Counted from the first letter of the stretch, positions 23,672-36,849 are shown. The stretch: 64,000 nt of DNA from Breviolum minutum Mf 1.05b.01 (GCA_000507305.1 DF239874.1:93649-157648), one strand, 5' to 3'. Translations and numbers: made by a program. The notes: generated by a model from the sequence alone, not told the origin.

Positions 23672-24630
23672 ATTGCAAAGAGCATTGATATTTTTGCAGT
23701 GCAAGCTTGAAGATTGGCCGATGTTTTGCTGAATTAGAAGGTCTCATGGCTCGCAGTCTGCGACAGCCACGTAGCAGCATGGGGGAAGCGGCGCATGAGC
23801 ACATTTCTGACACACACACACACAGACACACTTCTCCATTTCTGTTTCAAACCACGTCCCTCTGGCCAAATGATTGCTATAGGCTTTGCAGAAGAAAAAG
23901 TGGACATGAAGTGGACATGACTTGCGGGTTCCACCTCAGTCCTCCGGACAGTGAAGGCTATTCGTGGATTGGCAGGCACCTGGAATTGGATGTTGATGAT
24001 GTATGTCTCAGACCCGGATTCCACTCGGATTCCCCAAACTAGAGATTGATTTGTCCAATCTCAAGCCCAGGCCTGCTTCTGTGTCGGAACACGTCCGCCC
24101 TGCGTGCATCGCACAAAAGGTATCATGAGAGTGCACAGCTGCCAAGACAAAAATTCATGAAAGGCGATTTTGATTTATTTAACTGATTAAACAGCGGTTT
24201 GACGCTTTGACACTGTTTGAGTTGGGGGGTCACTGAACCAAGTGCTTCAGCTGCAAAAGGACCCCTCTGGTTCTGGCTCAAGTTGTTGAAAGCCCGTAGG
24301 TATGGGATTCCTGGGCAGAGCCAATCAAATGGCAGGGAAACCTGCAAAACCTCCAAGGGACGTTGGACATGTAATTTCCAATAATTGAAGGCTTTAGCGT
24401 TTCATCCCCAACACTGATACGAACAGATGACATGTCAAGAACACTTTGTCAAAAGAGCCACACAGTTACAGCTGATTTGCAGCCACCTGTGCATCATGAG
24501 CTCAGGAGGAGGGCCGAAACAGCTTAACATGTTCTTAAAGCCTGAGGTTTGTCGTTTCATGTTGGCAGATGCGGTGCATTTTGGCAGCTTTCATCCAATG
24601 TTTTCTTTTGGGCGTTCCTGACATCTTCAC

Positions 24631-24633
24631 TAC

Positions 24634-24707
<74 letters not shown>

Positions 24708-24708
24708 A
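24631..24708 (+). repeat. Compound microsatellite (ATC)n(AGC)n
   Basis: About thirteen to fourteen ATC units pass directly into about ten AGC units. The reading frame through it gives poly-Ser/Ala, which explains two hydrophobic open frames here; neither is a supported gene. Confidence 0.93.
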
Positions 24709-26639
24709 TTTTGCTTGTACTCTCCTTTCCCAGCCTTCAAGCCTTTATTTAGTTGCTTCACTCAAGATTAAATTGGTTGGTTTCTGGCCCTTCTTTTCAA
24801 AGAAGGAGCGGTTTCTCCCATTTGAGCTATCCAGAATCCATATTTCGTCATTTTCTTGAAGTGGGCCCAACATTCCGTGCAAAGCTCGAGCAAGTTTCAG
24901 AGAAGAAAAACACTGCCTCTTCTAAAGAGCAGGCACGGGTAATCCCTGCATGCATGCAGCATGCAGTTCTTTCCCGGTTATGAGCTGAGCTGAAGCACTT
25001 GGGTTGAGACTTGAGACATCTACTTGCACTTTCTGTCGTTGTTTGGCTTATCCTTTTGCTTCTGATTCTTTCGTCTAGACTCAAATCCCACTAGGTCACC
25101 AAGCATCGTCAGGTTTCAGATTTGAAATTTCTGAACTTAGTTCCCCAGGACACCGTCGCCAGCTTGTTCGAACCGAAAGATTTCTGCAGGTGCCCTCATA
25201 GAGAGATCGGTTCTGGATGGATTGACTGAAATCTGGAAAGTGATGCGAAATCTGATATTTGGATATATTTGATATTTCCCAAAGTTAAAGGTCCGGCCCG
25301 AACAGGGTTCCACCCTGAAAGGGATTTCCAAGCCCAGTAGGGAGCACATTGATGAACGCTGATGAAGGAATTGTTTGGAAATGCGAACAAAAGCACTACA
25401 GGAAGACCTATCTATTCTTATATTATATATATATATATACAGAAAGTGCAACATCGAAAAATCCACTAGAAGATCGTTCAAAAATTCGGACCCCCCTTGA
25501 GAGAATGACAGTCACGGTGGTGAAGATGAGTTTTAATTTTTGCTTTGGTGGTGTTGGAATGTTTGCGATAGAAAATACTACATTTTTCAAACTAGACGCC
25601 GGATGTCCTGAAAGCCCAAAGACAGTGTGACACTGTTTCCCATGCTCTCAGGACCTGAAATGTTCTGTCATCAGCCTGATCTGTTTGCACTTCCAAATCA
25701 AGCCAGTCTGATGTTCAGATTGAGATGCCTGTGATGTATTGTTTTCTATGAAAAACACAGCTGCTTGACATCATTGACAAACTACGTATATGTATCAATT
25801 TATATATATATATATATGTTTACATATACATACATACAGAAGCCCCGGATCTCAATGCGAAAATCGACGCAATTTATGCAATCGGTGCTGATTGCAAAAA
25901 AAACACTACCAACGTGTTGCAGCCTCGCATTTTGGAATACATGCCTTGTTCGCAGGGTTAGCTGACATGGTTTCCATGCGTTCTAATCCAAGTGATGAAA
26001 TACATTCCCCGACCTGCCGCCGCATGAATCAATTGCTGGAGGATCATGAATTGATATGAATTGATGTAAAATACTCTTGATCAGCGACAATTCAGTCCGA
26101 CTTTTTGGATTTGTTCACTGTAATCACTGTAATTTCTATCACTGTGTCTTACCTGTATTTACTTCTTTTCCTGAGTGCTTCATTCTTTTGGGTACTCAAG
26201 CCATTCAATTCCATGAAGGCATGATTCGGCATGTCGGTGTTTTTCGGTCTTGGTTGAAGAACAGTGAAACGTTTAGTCCTTCGTTTCGTCTCGCGCCATT
26301 GTTGCAATGGGAATCACAGCTGTTGCGCTGATTTTGGCGATAGTGCCTTGCCATCCTTGCCACACAGTTGACACCAAATCGACAGCATATCCTATTTTAT
26401 CATATCAATGATATGATATATAGATAGATAAATGCGCAGATATATCTGCATACTATATGATATATATATAGTATACATTTATATTTCAATACATCATATC
26501 AGCTGTGTCTGGCATGTGTCTGGCTATATCTGGCCATATCCACAATCCATATATCATCATACAAGTAAAACCGGGCAAGCCGGGGACGGAAGTTTCAGCA
26601 GCAAAATGCATGAGACGCCCACTACAGTCCGCATGAGAC

Positions 26640-26830
26640 GCCCACTACTGCATACTGCAACATACTATTACGATCTACTACGTAGTGCTCCGTACTACAC
26701 TGCGCTACAACGTGCTACTTCGTATTACTACGTACTACTATGCCTGCTACTATATCTACCACTCCCCACTACAAGTTACTCTGTCCTACAATGTACTACT
26801 ATGTGCTTTGCCACACTTCAACATTTGTGT
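26640..26830 (+). repeat. Degenerate TAC-rich repeat (CTACTACGTA type)
   Basis: A loose array of TACTAC, CGTACTAC and GTGCTAC words. The same word set makes up the much longer array at 35.77-36.35 kb, so the two loci probably share a repeat family. Confidence 0.65.
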
Positions 26831-27723
26831 AGGATTCGATATATGCTCCTGTTATGTGCATTTAGGGTAACCTTCCAATGCAAGACACAAAAAAACTGAC
26901 GTTGATTCTGAGGGCGCTGGAGAGAGAGGGAGAGAGAGAGAGGCATCAGAGCCTTGCAATGCCAAAGGCAATCAAACCATGCAGATTCAGCATAGACTTG
27001 CAGTGCGTTGCGATGCAAAACACAATAAGACTGCGTCGATTCAGCGGAGCCTTCCCATGCAAGACGTAGTAAGACTATGTAGATTCAGCGGAACCGTCCG
27101 ATGGGACTACTCCGCATGAAACGTTATTTGAATATGACCGATCCAAGCATGTTCGACCATGCTCCGACCAAGAAATCACAAAACCGCCGATTCGCAGCTT
27201 ACTCTTCCCCCCCTGGCAACACAGTCTGCGAATGCCATGAGAAGCCGCTCTTTTCTCCTCTTCTCTCCTCATTCCCTACTCTACGCTACTCTACTCCTAC
27301 TCTACTCCACCCTATACAGTATACTCTACACTTTTAAAACTGTAACTCGGATGTCTCTTTACTAAACTTCCCTTGGTCACCTAATTAACTTCCTTCGACG
27401 ATTATCGAATCCATATTCAATATATTTTCCAAAAATCTGAAGCTAGTGATAGAGAGGCGTAACAAACATGAATGCAGAACAATCGCAGGAAGAAGTATAT
27501 AGCAGCATGTGTATAAAGACAAGAGTCAACCATGCCTGTCGCGAGCTTCAGGAATATATATATATATAGACTAAATCAAAAATGGTGACCCATGAGATGG
27601 CCTAGTTCGCCTATGAGAACTATAGATAACTATAGTGGTTTTGTGTCAAGGGAATCAGACTGTACTTGCACCAAACTTCCTGCCATGCGTACAACTTAGG
27701 TAGAACTCGTGGTTGGGCAGGAG

Positions 27724-30700
27724 GTCAGTTGGGATGCGACACAAGGGACCCGTCTCATTCCAGCCTGCTTGGCTAGTGCAGTACCGAAGAAGTTTTTGCG
27801 CACAACAACTGCAGATTTTCCCATTGGAATTTGGAACTTGGTCCCAGACGCTTCGAGAGTTGATGCTGCTACAGCAATTTTTTATTATTTGGCCTCGGAA
27901 GTCTTGGGCTATTACGTTCAGATTGAACCTTTTCCAGATCCGTCTTCAAGCTCTGTTTTCTATCCTTCTGATGCCTTACATGCATTGGCAGGCTGTGAAC
28001 AGGATGCTGGAAACTGGGTGTGCACGGGTCAAGCCACAAAAATCCATGTTGCTCTAGGCATCAGTTTGGAATCGCCAGAGCTCCAACGACAAGCTGATAC
28101 CTTAAATCGACAACGAATCGGTGGCCTCTTTCAGGATTTGGGTGATATGGGATATGTGATCCGACATGGCATCTATGTGAAAGGGTCCACAGCTGCTAAG
28201 GCACTTGCGAATCGTGTCTTTTTAGATGACCCGAGAACCTACAATGTCTCGCAGCAAGACTTTTTCACGCTTTATCGATACTTTTCCGACATTTCGGAAA
28301 TTGACGCGGGACGCACCGGACTTGTTCCCTGTGATCGCTGGAAATTCTCCGCCAATGAAATTCTCAACTACCACAATTTGTCGGATGTGTTCGAGACGTT
28401 CAGGCTGATTGAGAAGGATGGAGAATTGGTGGCCAAATGTTCCAATTCAAACTGGTGGTTGGCGAAGTCGTGCAAACAGAACTGCATTCCTTTCATCACT
28501 CAACTCATTGGTGACATTGCCAACCAGGCAATGACATTGATGTTCAAGGCGCTGGCAGCAAAGTACCAGTTATTTGGGGGGGTGGTAGTGACCGGTAATG
28601 TCTACAAGTTTGCCTTGTGGTGATTTACAAACCTAAAGAAATCCGTTGTCCAAGCATCAACATTATCAAAACATTTTGGGATGACGGGATGACTTGGTGA
28701 TCTCTTACTGTCACGAGTTATTAGATTGAATCTGATTCAGATAGGTTGGACCTGTCCAACCACTCAACTTTTTGAAGGCGACCATGTTGGACATGCCCAT
28801 TGCCCTCGGAGTTGCTGATGGTTTTTCCACAGACTCAGATTTCTACAACATCGTGGGAGCCTATGATGTTTTGCATTATTTTTGGGAACCTGATGTGACG
28901 TTCAAAAGATTGGATCCTGTGATGATTGTCCAAGTGGACGTGGCTGTGGAGCCCCGGGTGCTGGCCAGTACGGAGTTGGCAAGGTTGGCGCCAGACGCCT
29001 GTGAATTGCTGAGCAATATCGAGTTCTCCCTGGAGGACTATGTTCGACTGACAGAACGAAAATGCATGCTACCACATGCTACTTACATCTCTACATACTA
29101 CTTATACTTTCAACGCATATGGGATTTTAAAAAGCATTTTTGATTACAAACTTGACACTGAAAGCTTTTGGCTTTGGAGTACTTCTCATCCTGTACGAGT
29201 ACCTTTGAGATGAATTTCACATGTTTGTCTTCCTCCGCTTTCACAGGACATCCATGAGATGATGTCCTTTGGTGACAGTGCAGGTGTACCAAATTCGGAG
29301 GTGGATGTCCAGATAGGCTTGAGTCAATGGTTCTTAGGAGATGCCTTCGACGGAGCGTGTCAATGGATTCAAAATAATTCGCAGAAATGGCGACCGTGGA
29401 TTCCATCCAAAACGAGTTGCATGCCTGGACAAGGGCTTTACTCACATTCCTTTGTGCCTTGGATCCGTTTTTTGCCAAGTGTTATTGAGAGATCTACAGT
29501 GAATCTACAGTGACATATAGTCTTCATGCATCCCAGTCTTCACACTTGCATCATTTTTCATCATTGTCAGTTTGCACGGGTTCTGAAAGCAATTCGATCC
29601 ATTTCAACGTTTGCATCAAAGCTTTCGCCGTTTGAGGTTCGATAATTTGATACAGACTTGGATCTGAATTGTGTCCAGGATTGCTTCATCTGAATTACCA
29701 GCATGGTTTGATTTCAACACTTGTCATGTCACTCCCATCCATGATGTTTACCCTTGTGTGATGCATTCTTCGGGTTAGTTTCTTATGTATACGGTGTGCA
29801 ATAGATAAATGATAAATAGGTCGCACAATAGTTCTGCATATTCAACATAGAGAGTCAGATGTATATAGTGAGACGTGGTTGGATATTATTTTAGATGACA
29901 TACCAAGAAAGGTTTTTCAACATTTATATATGGCAGTTAGATATATAATTATATATATTGCATGATAGTTATAGAGAGAAGGCATGAGTTATCGTTTCAT
30001 GTGAGACTCCAGCTTTTCTCTGACAAAAATATGCGTTTTCTCGGCTTTCCTCGTTGAGGAACCTGCATGGCTGCAGGGCTGGGATTCGATGGTAGAGTCT
30101 GAATGCCGGGCGTGTCCACCTGGACGCTTCTCAATGCAAATACCCAAAGGTTTCGAAGGCGACACAGCAATTTGTCGTTTGGAGCCTCAGTTTCTTTTTG
30201 TTGGAACAGATGTTTGTAGCAAAAAAAACTTCAATCATCTCACTTTTCGGATGTTGTCATATCTATCTTTCACAATCTTTCAGCTGAAACAAATCCTTCA
30301 CAGTGTCCTTTTGATCAAGCCATCTCAAGCCGGTTTTATTTTGCATTCTTTGACGGTGCAACATTGCTTTCCAGAAACAAAGAAGTGCTTTTCTCGCGGT
30401 TTGGGGTGAACCTTGCCTTGCTTCCCACCCCAAGGTTTGTGCAGTCCGGGTGGCTTTCAACCGTCGTTCTCAGCAGAAGCGTGTCAGCTGTGTCCCGCGG
30501 GCACGCTTGCTCCAAGTCATGGAGCAGAACGCTGCATCAAATGCGCACAAGGCAAAGGAATGGCAAGGGATAGCGAAGAGATGGCCATCCCGGGGCGATG
30601 TAAAGGAGTTCAGAAAACAACCACACAGCAAACATATAGCAGTCTAAAAGTATTACTGCAATTTACTGCACTGTACTTGATGTCTTTTGAATTCGTTTGA

Positions 30701-33700
30701 TGATGTCATTTGATTCATGGCTGATAAGTTTAATAGCATTGTCTCAAAATAATGGAACTTTCCGAACTCTTCTTTGAACTCCCCAAGTCCGAGGGTTGGA
30801 ATGTCCGAATGGCTCCAGGCCAGTATCAACACAAGGTGGGGTCTTCATTCTGTGAGATATGCCCCGGAGGGAAAACAACACTTCAAGGTGCAAGAAGCGT
30901 TGAGGATTGCGAATGCCAAGATGGAACTATCCAGAGCCAAGCATCAGGAGTGGAGACAGTCGAGACGTGTGTGACTTGTCCTGTTGGATTGATATGCGAG
31001 AAAGGCAAGGCAGAGCAATTGCCTGGTTTCTGGGCCAATCCTTCTGATCTGTCTGTCGCAAAGGTATTCCAATGTCGTGACCAGTTGCAGTGTCCGGGTG
31101 GTGCGGTGGGCAGTTGTGCTGTGGGTCGGAAGGGTCGCGCCTGTGGTAGCTGCATCAAGGGCTACGCCTCGGAATTTGATGGAACTTGTGCACCTTGTGG
31201 TGGCCGTTCTTTGTGGCCAATTCTTGTGATGCTTCTTGTGACCTTAGGAGCTATACCTTTGATTTTAGTTGCTGGCATTTTTGCGTCCAGAGCGCGCAGG
31301 GCAGCACTAAGCATTTTCATGGTGAGCATCATTTTTGGACAAGTTGTAGTATGTTTGCAAGCATTGGATGCTATCTATCAGTTGGACATCGCATGGATTG
31401 ATCCTGCCAAAGCAATCTTACAATCTTTGGCTGTTTTCAATCTTGATTTGGACTTTTCTTGCGTTCTCCCACCTCAAGATTATATCTTGGAATACGCGGT
31501 TCAAGTGACCGCATATCCAGTGGTGCTGCTGATTACATTCCTCATATGGCTAACACTGAGGTGGGCAAGCAAGCAAGTACCATTCAATGCCTTTGTAAAT
31601 GCACACGGACTTCTGATCGTTGCCTTGTTAACGGCCATGACTTTGACTATTCTTCGGCCACTTCAATGCAAAAACAATCCCAGTGGTCTCTTCACCATTG
31701 CATCAAGACCAGATATCATGTGCTGGGAAACCGGAGAACATCTCATTTTATTCTGGCTTGCTCTTGCTGGAATCTTGGCATATCCTGTGACAATCTTAGC
31801 ATCCATTGCTTACTTGACAATGAAATATCCGGTTTGGCTCCGCTCAGGAGGAGGCATTGAAATCATGGAAAGATACAGATTCTTATTTGCTCGTTTCCGA
31901 CCCGAACGCTACTACTATGGACTCATACTATGTGCTCACAATTTGATCGTAGCAGTGATTCCAGCTGCATTGGCTTCTATGCCAGCATTACAAGTAGGTA
32001 TCATGGGTATTGTGATTTGCTTGAAACTCATTGTGCAGATACTTTTGTGGCCTTGGCGATTGGAGGTCGCAAATTACAATGATCTGGCATTGTCTGCAGG
32101 TCTTTTGATTCTCTTACTCTTAGCATCACCCTTGTTGAATATCAGTCAAGAAGAGACATTGACATTCGTAGCAATTCTCTTGTCTTCTGTGATGGTTGTT
32201 TTGCCTTTGGTGGCCATGTTTGCAGCTCTGGCTGTAGTATTTGCAAGACTTCGTCCTCAGAGCAAATTTGCGGCCTTTTTGTGTCACCACAAGGCAGGAG
32301 CCGGAGCCCTATGTCGTTTCTTCAAACTTGTGGCAAAGAAGTATGTGAAGATCAATATCTTTTTAGATTCGGATGAGTTGGATGATTTGTCACGAATTTT
32401 TGATGTCGTCCGCGCTGACACGAAGTGTTTGGTGGTGGTCTTGACGTCTGAACTTTTGAACCGGATGTGGTGTGCTGGCGAGATCGCATCCGCACACAAA
32501 AACAAGGTTCCCATCATCCCACTGTACTGTGATGGCTACGCGTTCCCGGACCATGACAGCATTGATGTTGTTGAATCCGTTTGGACAGAGGAGCAGCAAT
32601 CGACTTTGATCAGCTATGGCATCTCCATGGATGATATCAAGGTGGGCAAACGGCAAAAGCTGATGGAATAAGGTCCAGGCTTTCTCAATCGTTCTCATAC
32701 TCCCTCATACACAGACAGCATAGACAGGCATAATAGGATCAGATACGCCAAAAGAAATTTCTGACAAAGAAGACCATCTTCAAAATGCTTATGCGAGTCG
32801 AGTCTTCACAAAAGGATTGAGGAGAACAGGTGATGCGGAAGCTGGATCAAAAACGAAATGCCAATTTTTCAAAATCCTGGTACCTTGATGACTAATTGGT
32901 GTGCCCCCGAACCCAAAACTGCATGTGCATCGGGATAGGAAGCTGCTTTCGAACGAGAGTATCTAAGCAAGTCTCAAAAGTGAATTGAGATTTCTGTTTC
33001 GCATTCTTAGTCAGGCAGCTTACAAGCACGTCAGCAAGTTGAAGAGCTTTGCCTTCTGTCGCTTTTGGACTTTAGAGGAGCAGGAAGAGAAGATTCTCCA
33101 AGTGGTTGCCGCATCGTCACAATTTTCAGTGGTCCCTAAGGTGCTTCCAAGTTCTGTTGCCGGAGCGCGGATTCTTGTTTGTGTCCGGCAGGTTCCCGAG
33201 TCCATCTCTGTCGGATTGATTTTACAACAAATGGTGCAGCACCATTTGCGAAGTGCAACGCATACCCTCCGGACAGAGGAGGAAATCTACGAGGCAAAGA
33301 AAGCATTTGGCGTTCTCTTCGTATTGAGTCATGGTGTCTTGGAGGATGTGCTCTTCGCTCGGTGTTTGTTGGCATGTAGATTCTCGTCTCGATTGTGTCA
33401 CTCCCGTCAGAGTTCCACGTTTTCATAAATCAAGAAAATCATCTTCTCTGTTCCTGTTTCCATGTTTCCAGATGGTTCCAATTCACAAGCGTCTTTTGCT
33501 TTCTTTAACGAGGACAGCGATCCATGCAATTCGTCCCTGTGAACGACGGGACCTTCCAGTTCCCCTTGTCAGACTTCATTTCGGAGGACTGCCTTCGACC
33601 CCCATCAACTCGCATCCACGGCTGAACGGAGTAGATCGGTCTAGTACTCGTAGCACGATGTTCTGTCATGCCTTGGTAGATGGAAGACTTTGGAAAACAA

Positions 33701-34433
33701 TGAAAAACATGGAAGACTTGCAGACTAGCATGGCTTTCACTTGCTTCAGGTGGAACATGGAAGGCACGAGGTCATCGGCCCTGAGGGCCTCAGCCCCAAC
33801 ATTGGACCTCTACTGGCAAAAGCATATCAGGCACAATCTGGGGCAAAACGGATGCAAAGACAAAGGAAAAACATCAAACTATCGAATTTCGGGATCTTCA
33901 ACCAGCACCTTGCTAGTGGACCTGCCAGGAATGTAGGCTCAAGAATGCCTTATCAAAGCATATGGGCAATATCATCAACCCATCAACTAGGGGATTTTTT
34001 CCAGGGGTGGTTGACTAATCATCAACCTGTTCCTAAAGAGTTTATTCCCTAGTGCATTTCCCAATCTGTGTTCTGTACGCGTTTCTGGGAAAGGTGCCGC
34101 AGTTTTCAGCTGTGGCCAGGTACTGGGTACAGGGTTGCAGTACCTGACAGTGGACTCGCAAAGTGAGCACCCAACACCATGCTGCTAAGACTGCGGAGTA
34201 TACTTCAATAAATCGAATATCTAACATTATTAAATAGAATATGTGCGATTGAAAATGCACAATATACACATGCGAGTGCAAGATATCTAGCTTACTGTGT
34301 TTTGTTGATTGGATGCTTTTGTGCTTCTCAGGCCTTGCTGAGTATTTTGGCTTTGCCCTTGACAGCCCATGGCTCCAGCGGCATCTTGGAGAGGCAGGAA
34401 CCGGCGGAAGCAGCGACATTCCTCGACTTGTAG
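27724..34433 (+). CDS. Receptor gene A: solute-binding ectodomain, Cys-rich stalk, nine TM helices, TIR
   Basis: Exons: 27724-28548, 28778-29041, 29247 to about 29440, 30077 to about 30180, about 30435-30600, about 30790-32641, 33015 to about 33385, 33518 to about 33620, 33750 to about 33835 and 34332-34433. The first three encode a periplasmic-binding-like domain (IGIWNLV, LGYYVQIEPF, MPIALGVADG, LHYFWEPD, GACQWIQNN) resembling OpuAC glycine-betaine binders. Cys-rich repeats follow (CRACPPGRFS, CQLCPAGTLAPSHG, CEICPGG, CVTCPVGLIC). The big exon then has nine hydrophobic helices, consistent with outside N-terminus and cytosolic C-terminus, and a TIR domain (FAAFLCHHKAGAGA, IFLDSDEL, RMWCAGEIASAHK). 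A second alpha/beta region (RILVCVRQVPESIS, LFVLSHGVLED, FVPVNDGTFQFP) looks like a divergent TIR. The intron 28549-28777 is GC-AG. Stop is 34431-34433. The signal-peptide exon was not found. Domain order is seen; the signalling role is inferred. Confidence 0.82.
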
Positions 34434-34679
34434 ATACGTATCCCAATCAGCTGATCAGATTTTCACCATTCTGAAAACTAGACGCCGGATATCCCGAAAG
34501 CATTGAAGACAGTTGAATGAAGACAGTTAAATAAAGGAAATGTTTGATGTGAGTGTGGATATGAGCAGTGTAAGGAGAACTTTTATACCAAACATCTTTT
34601 TACACCAGTGTTGTCAACGCTCTTTTCATAACTTCTCGGTAATGCGGCAAAAGGCGAAGCCTGACAAGAAAAAACTACA

Positions 34680-35775
34680 CGATAACTTACCCCACACACA
34701 GACACACAAGAACACACACACACACACAGAGAACACACGCACGCAAAAACACACGCAGAAAAACACAGACACCCCAAAAAAAAATAGAATGAAGCCACAC
34801 TTATCATATATACAACAAAACAAACACGCAAAAGACACACACACACAGAGACAAAACACACAGACAGAAACACACACAAACACATACGCAAACGCACACA
34901 GAAACACACACAAACAGATACACAAACACACACAGACTCACACACAAAACGCAAACACAACCACAAAGACACCACCACAAAAACACAAAAACACAAGCAC
35001 AAAACACCACCACACCAACACAAAAGCACAAAAAGACAACCACCACAAAGACANNNNNNNNNNNNNNNNNNNNNNNNNNNNNNNNNNNNNNNNNNNNNNN
35101 NNNNNNNNNNNNNNNNNNNNNNNNNNNNNNNNNNNNNNNNNNNNNNNNNNNNNNNNNNNNNNNNNNNNNNNNNNNNNNNNNNNNNNNNNNNNNNNNNNNN
35201 NNNNNNNNNNNNNNNNNNNNNNNNNNNNNNNNNNNNNNNNNNNNNNNNNNNNNNNNNNNNNNNNNNNNNNNNNNNNNNNNNNNNNNNNNNNNNNNNNNNN
35301 NNNNNNNNNNNNNNNNNNNNNNNNNNNNNNNNNNNNNNNNNNNNNNNNNNNNNNNNNNNNNNNNNNNNNNNNNNNNNNNNNNNNNNNNNNNNNNNNNNNN
35401 NNNNNNNNNNNNNNNNNNNNNNNNNNNNNNNNNNNNNNNNNNNNNNNNNNNNNNNNNNNNNNNNNNNNNNNNNNNNNNNNNNNNNNNNNNNNNNNNNNNN
35501 NNNNNNNNNNNNNNNNNNNNNNNNNNNNNNNNNNNNNNNNNNNNNNNNNNNNNNNNNNNNNNACCACACCACCACAAAAACACCACCACAAAAACACCAC
35601 CACAAAACACCACAAAACACCACCACAAACACAACCACACCACCACAAACACACCACCACACAACCACAAAAACAAAAACACCAGCACAACAACACCACC
35701 ACAAAAACACCACAAAACACCACCACAAAAACACCACCACGAACACACCACCACAAAAACACCACCACACCACCA
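34680..35775 (+). repeat. C/A-only low-complexity block (CACACA, ACCACCACAAA)
   Basis: The + strand is almost free of G and T for more than a kilobase apart from the gap. The left side is CACACA with A-runs (ACACACAGA, AACACACACA), and the right side is a regular CACCACAAAAACACCAC pattern. Such strand bias leaves all frames open, so the 400-codon frames crossing it are artefacts. Similar CACCACCACAAAAACACC words recur at 54.19-54.28 kb. Confidence 0.88.
35054..35562. other. Assembly gap (509 N)
   Basis: A run of N inside the C/A-only block. The true length is probably unknown, because arrays like this collapse in short-read assembly. Confidence 0.99.
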
Positions 35776-36350
35776 CAAAAAGACCAGTACTACTCTGTAC
35801 TACCAAGCACTACTCCGTACTACAAAGTACTACTCCAGTAGTACTCCGTACTACCAAGTACTACTCCAGTACCACTCTGTACTACCAAGTACCACTCCGT
35901 ACTACAACGTACTACGACACTGTACTACAAAGTGCTAACTCTGTACTACAACGTAGCTCTCTGTACTACAAAGTAGTACTCCAGTACTACTCCGTACTAC
36001 AAAGCACTACTCCAGTACTACAAAGTACTACAAAGTACTACTCCAGTACTCCGTGCTACAAAGAACTACTCCAGTACTACTCTGTACTACAAAGTACTAC
36101 TCCAGTACTACTCTGTACTACAAAGTGCTACAGTACTACAAAGTGCTACTCTAAAGTACTACTCCAGTACTACCCCGTACTACAAGTACTGCTCCAGTAC
36201 TACTCTGTACTACAAAGTACTACTCCAGTACTACCCGGTACTACAAGTACTACTCCAGTACTACTCTGTACTACAAAGTACTACTCCAGTACTACTCTGT
36301 ACTACAATGTGCTACTCCAGTACTACTTTGTACTACAAACTATAGTACAA
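35775..36350 (+). repeat. TACTACTCCAGTAC / CCGTACTACAAAG tandem array
   Basis: Words AGTACTACTCC, CAGTACTACTC and TGTACTACAAAGT alternate over about 575 bases, giving a basic step of about 14-15 bp with higher-order repeats near 45 bp. It abuts the C/A block on the left and the 74-bp array on the right. No coding function is supported. Confidence 0.88.
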
Positions 36351-36352
36351 AA

Positions 36353-36705
36353 TTTTACCACAGTTTTGAGCGTCCGACACGCACGAAGTGACGAAAGGGC
36401 TGCTCGGCGACATGAAAAAATGTCCAGTTTACCACAGTTTTGAGCGTCCATCACGCACGAAGTGACGAGAGGGTTGCCAGGGTCAGCCGAAGAATTTCCA
36501 TTTTACCACAGTTTTGAGCGTCCGACACGCACGAAGTGACGAAAGGGTCGCTCGGATAGCTCAAGAATTTGCATTTTACCACAGTTTTGAGCGTTCGACA
36601 CGCACGATGTGACGAAAGGGTCGCGCGTTCAGGTCAAGAATTTGCATTTTACCACAGTTTTGAGCGTCCGACACGCACGAAGTCACGAGAGGGTTGTCAA
36701 ATCCA
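36353..36705 (+). repeat. 74-bp tandem repeat, five units
   Basis: TTTTACCACAGTTTTGAGCG starts each unit at about 36353, 36427, 36501, 36574 and 36647 (73-74 bp steps). The conserved half continues CGACACGCACGAAGTGACGA and the second half (about 30 bp) varies strongly between units. A conserved core with a variable remainder is unlike the neighbouring simple arrays. Confidence 0.93.
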
Positions 36706-36849
36706 CAGGTGCGACCCCTGCGCCCAGACAGAAAAATATAATATTTTAAGATCTTTTCAAATGATTTTGATTATGGGTCTTTCTCTGCAGTATTTTCGCT
36801 AATCCCTTTTTCTCTAGTTTTTGAGGATTTGCAGTCTTTTCTCTAATCT

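Larger units (their letters stand above)
23672..27723. other. Intergenic region with simple repeats, upstream of receptor gene A
   Basis: No gene is recognised. It contains an (ATC)n/(AGC)n microsatellite at 24.64-24.71 kb, several (TA)n runs (25.42, 25.80, 26.46, 27.55 kb), a TAC-rich degenerate array at 26.64-26.83 kb and a degenerate repeat of about 45 bp at 26.87-27.10 kb. The signal-peptide exon of gene A should lie in this stretch by comparison with gene B, but I could not pick it out. Confidence 0.55.

Noticed and set aside
25597-34510. Shared 30-35 bp string (ACTAGACGCCGGAT...GAAAGC) at 25.6 and 34.48 kb
   Set aside because: Too short and without extended flanking similarity to define an element; noted only.
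34540-35841. Open frames of 270-430 codons on both strands
   Set aside because: They run through 509 N and a C/A-only repeat in which stops cannot easily occur; no protein-like content.
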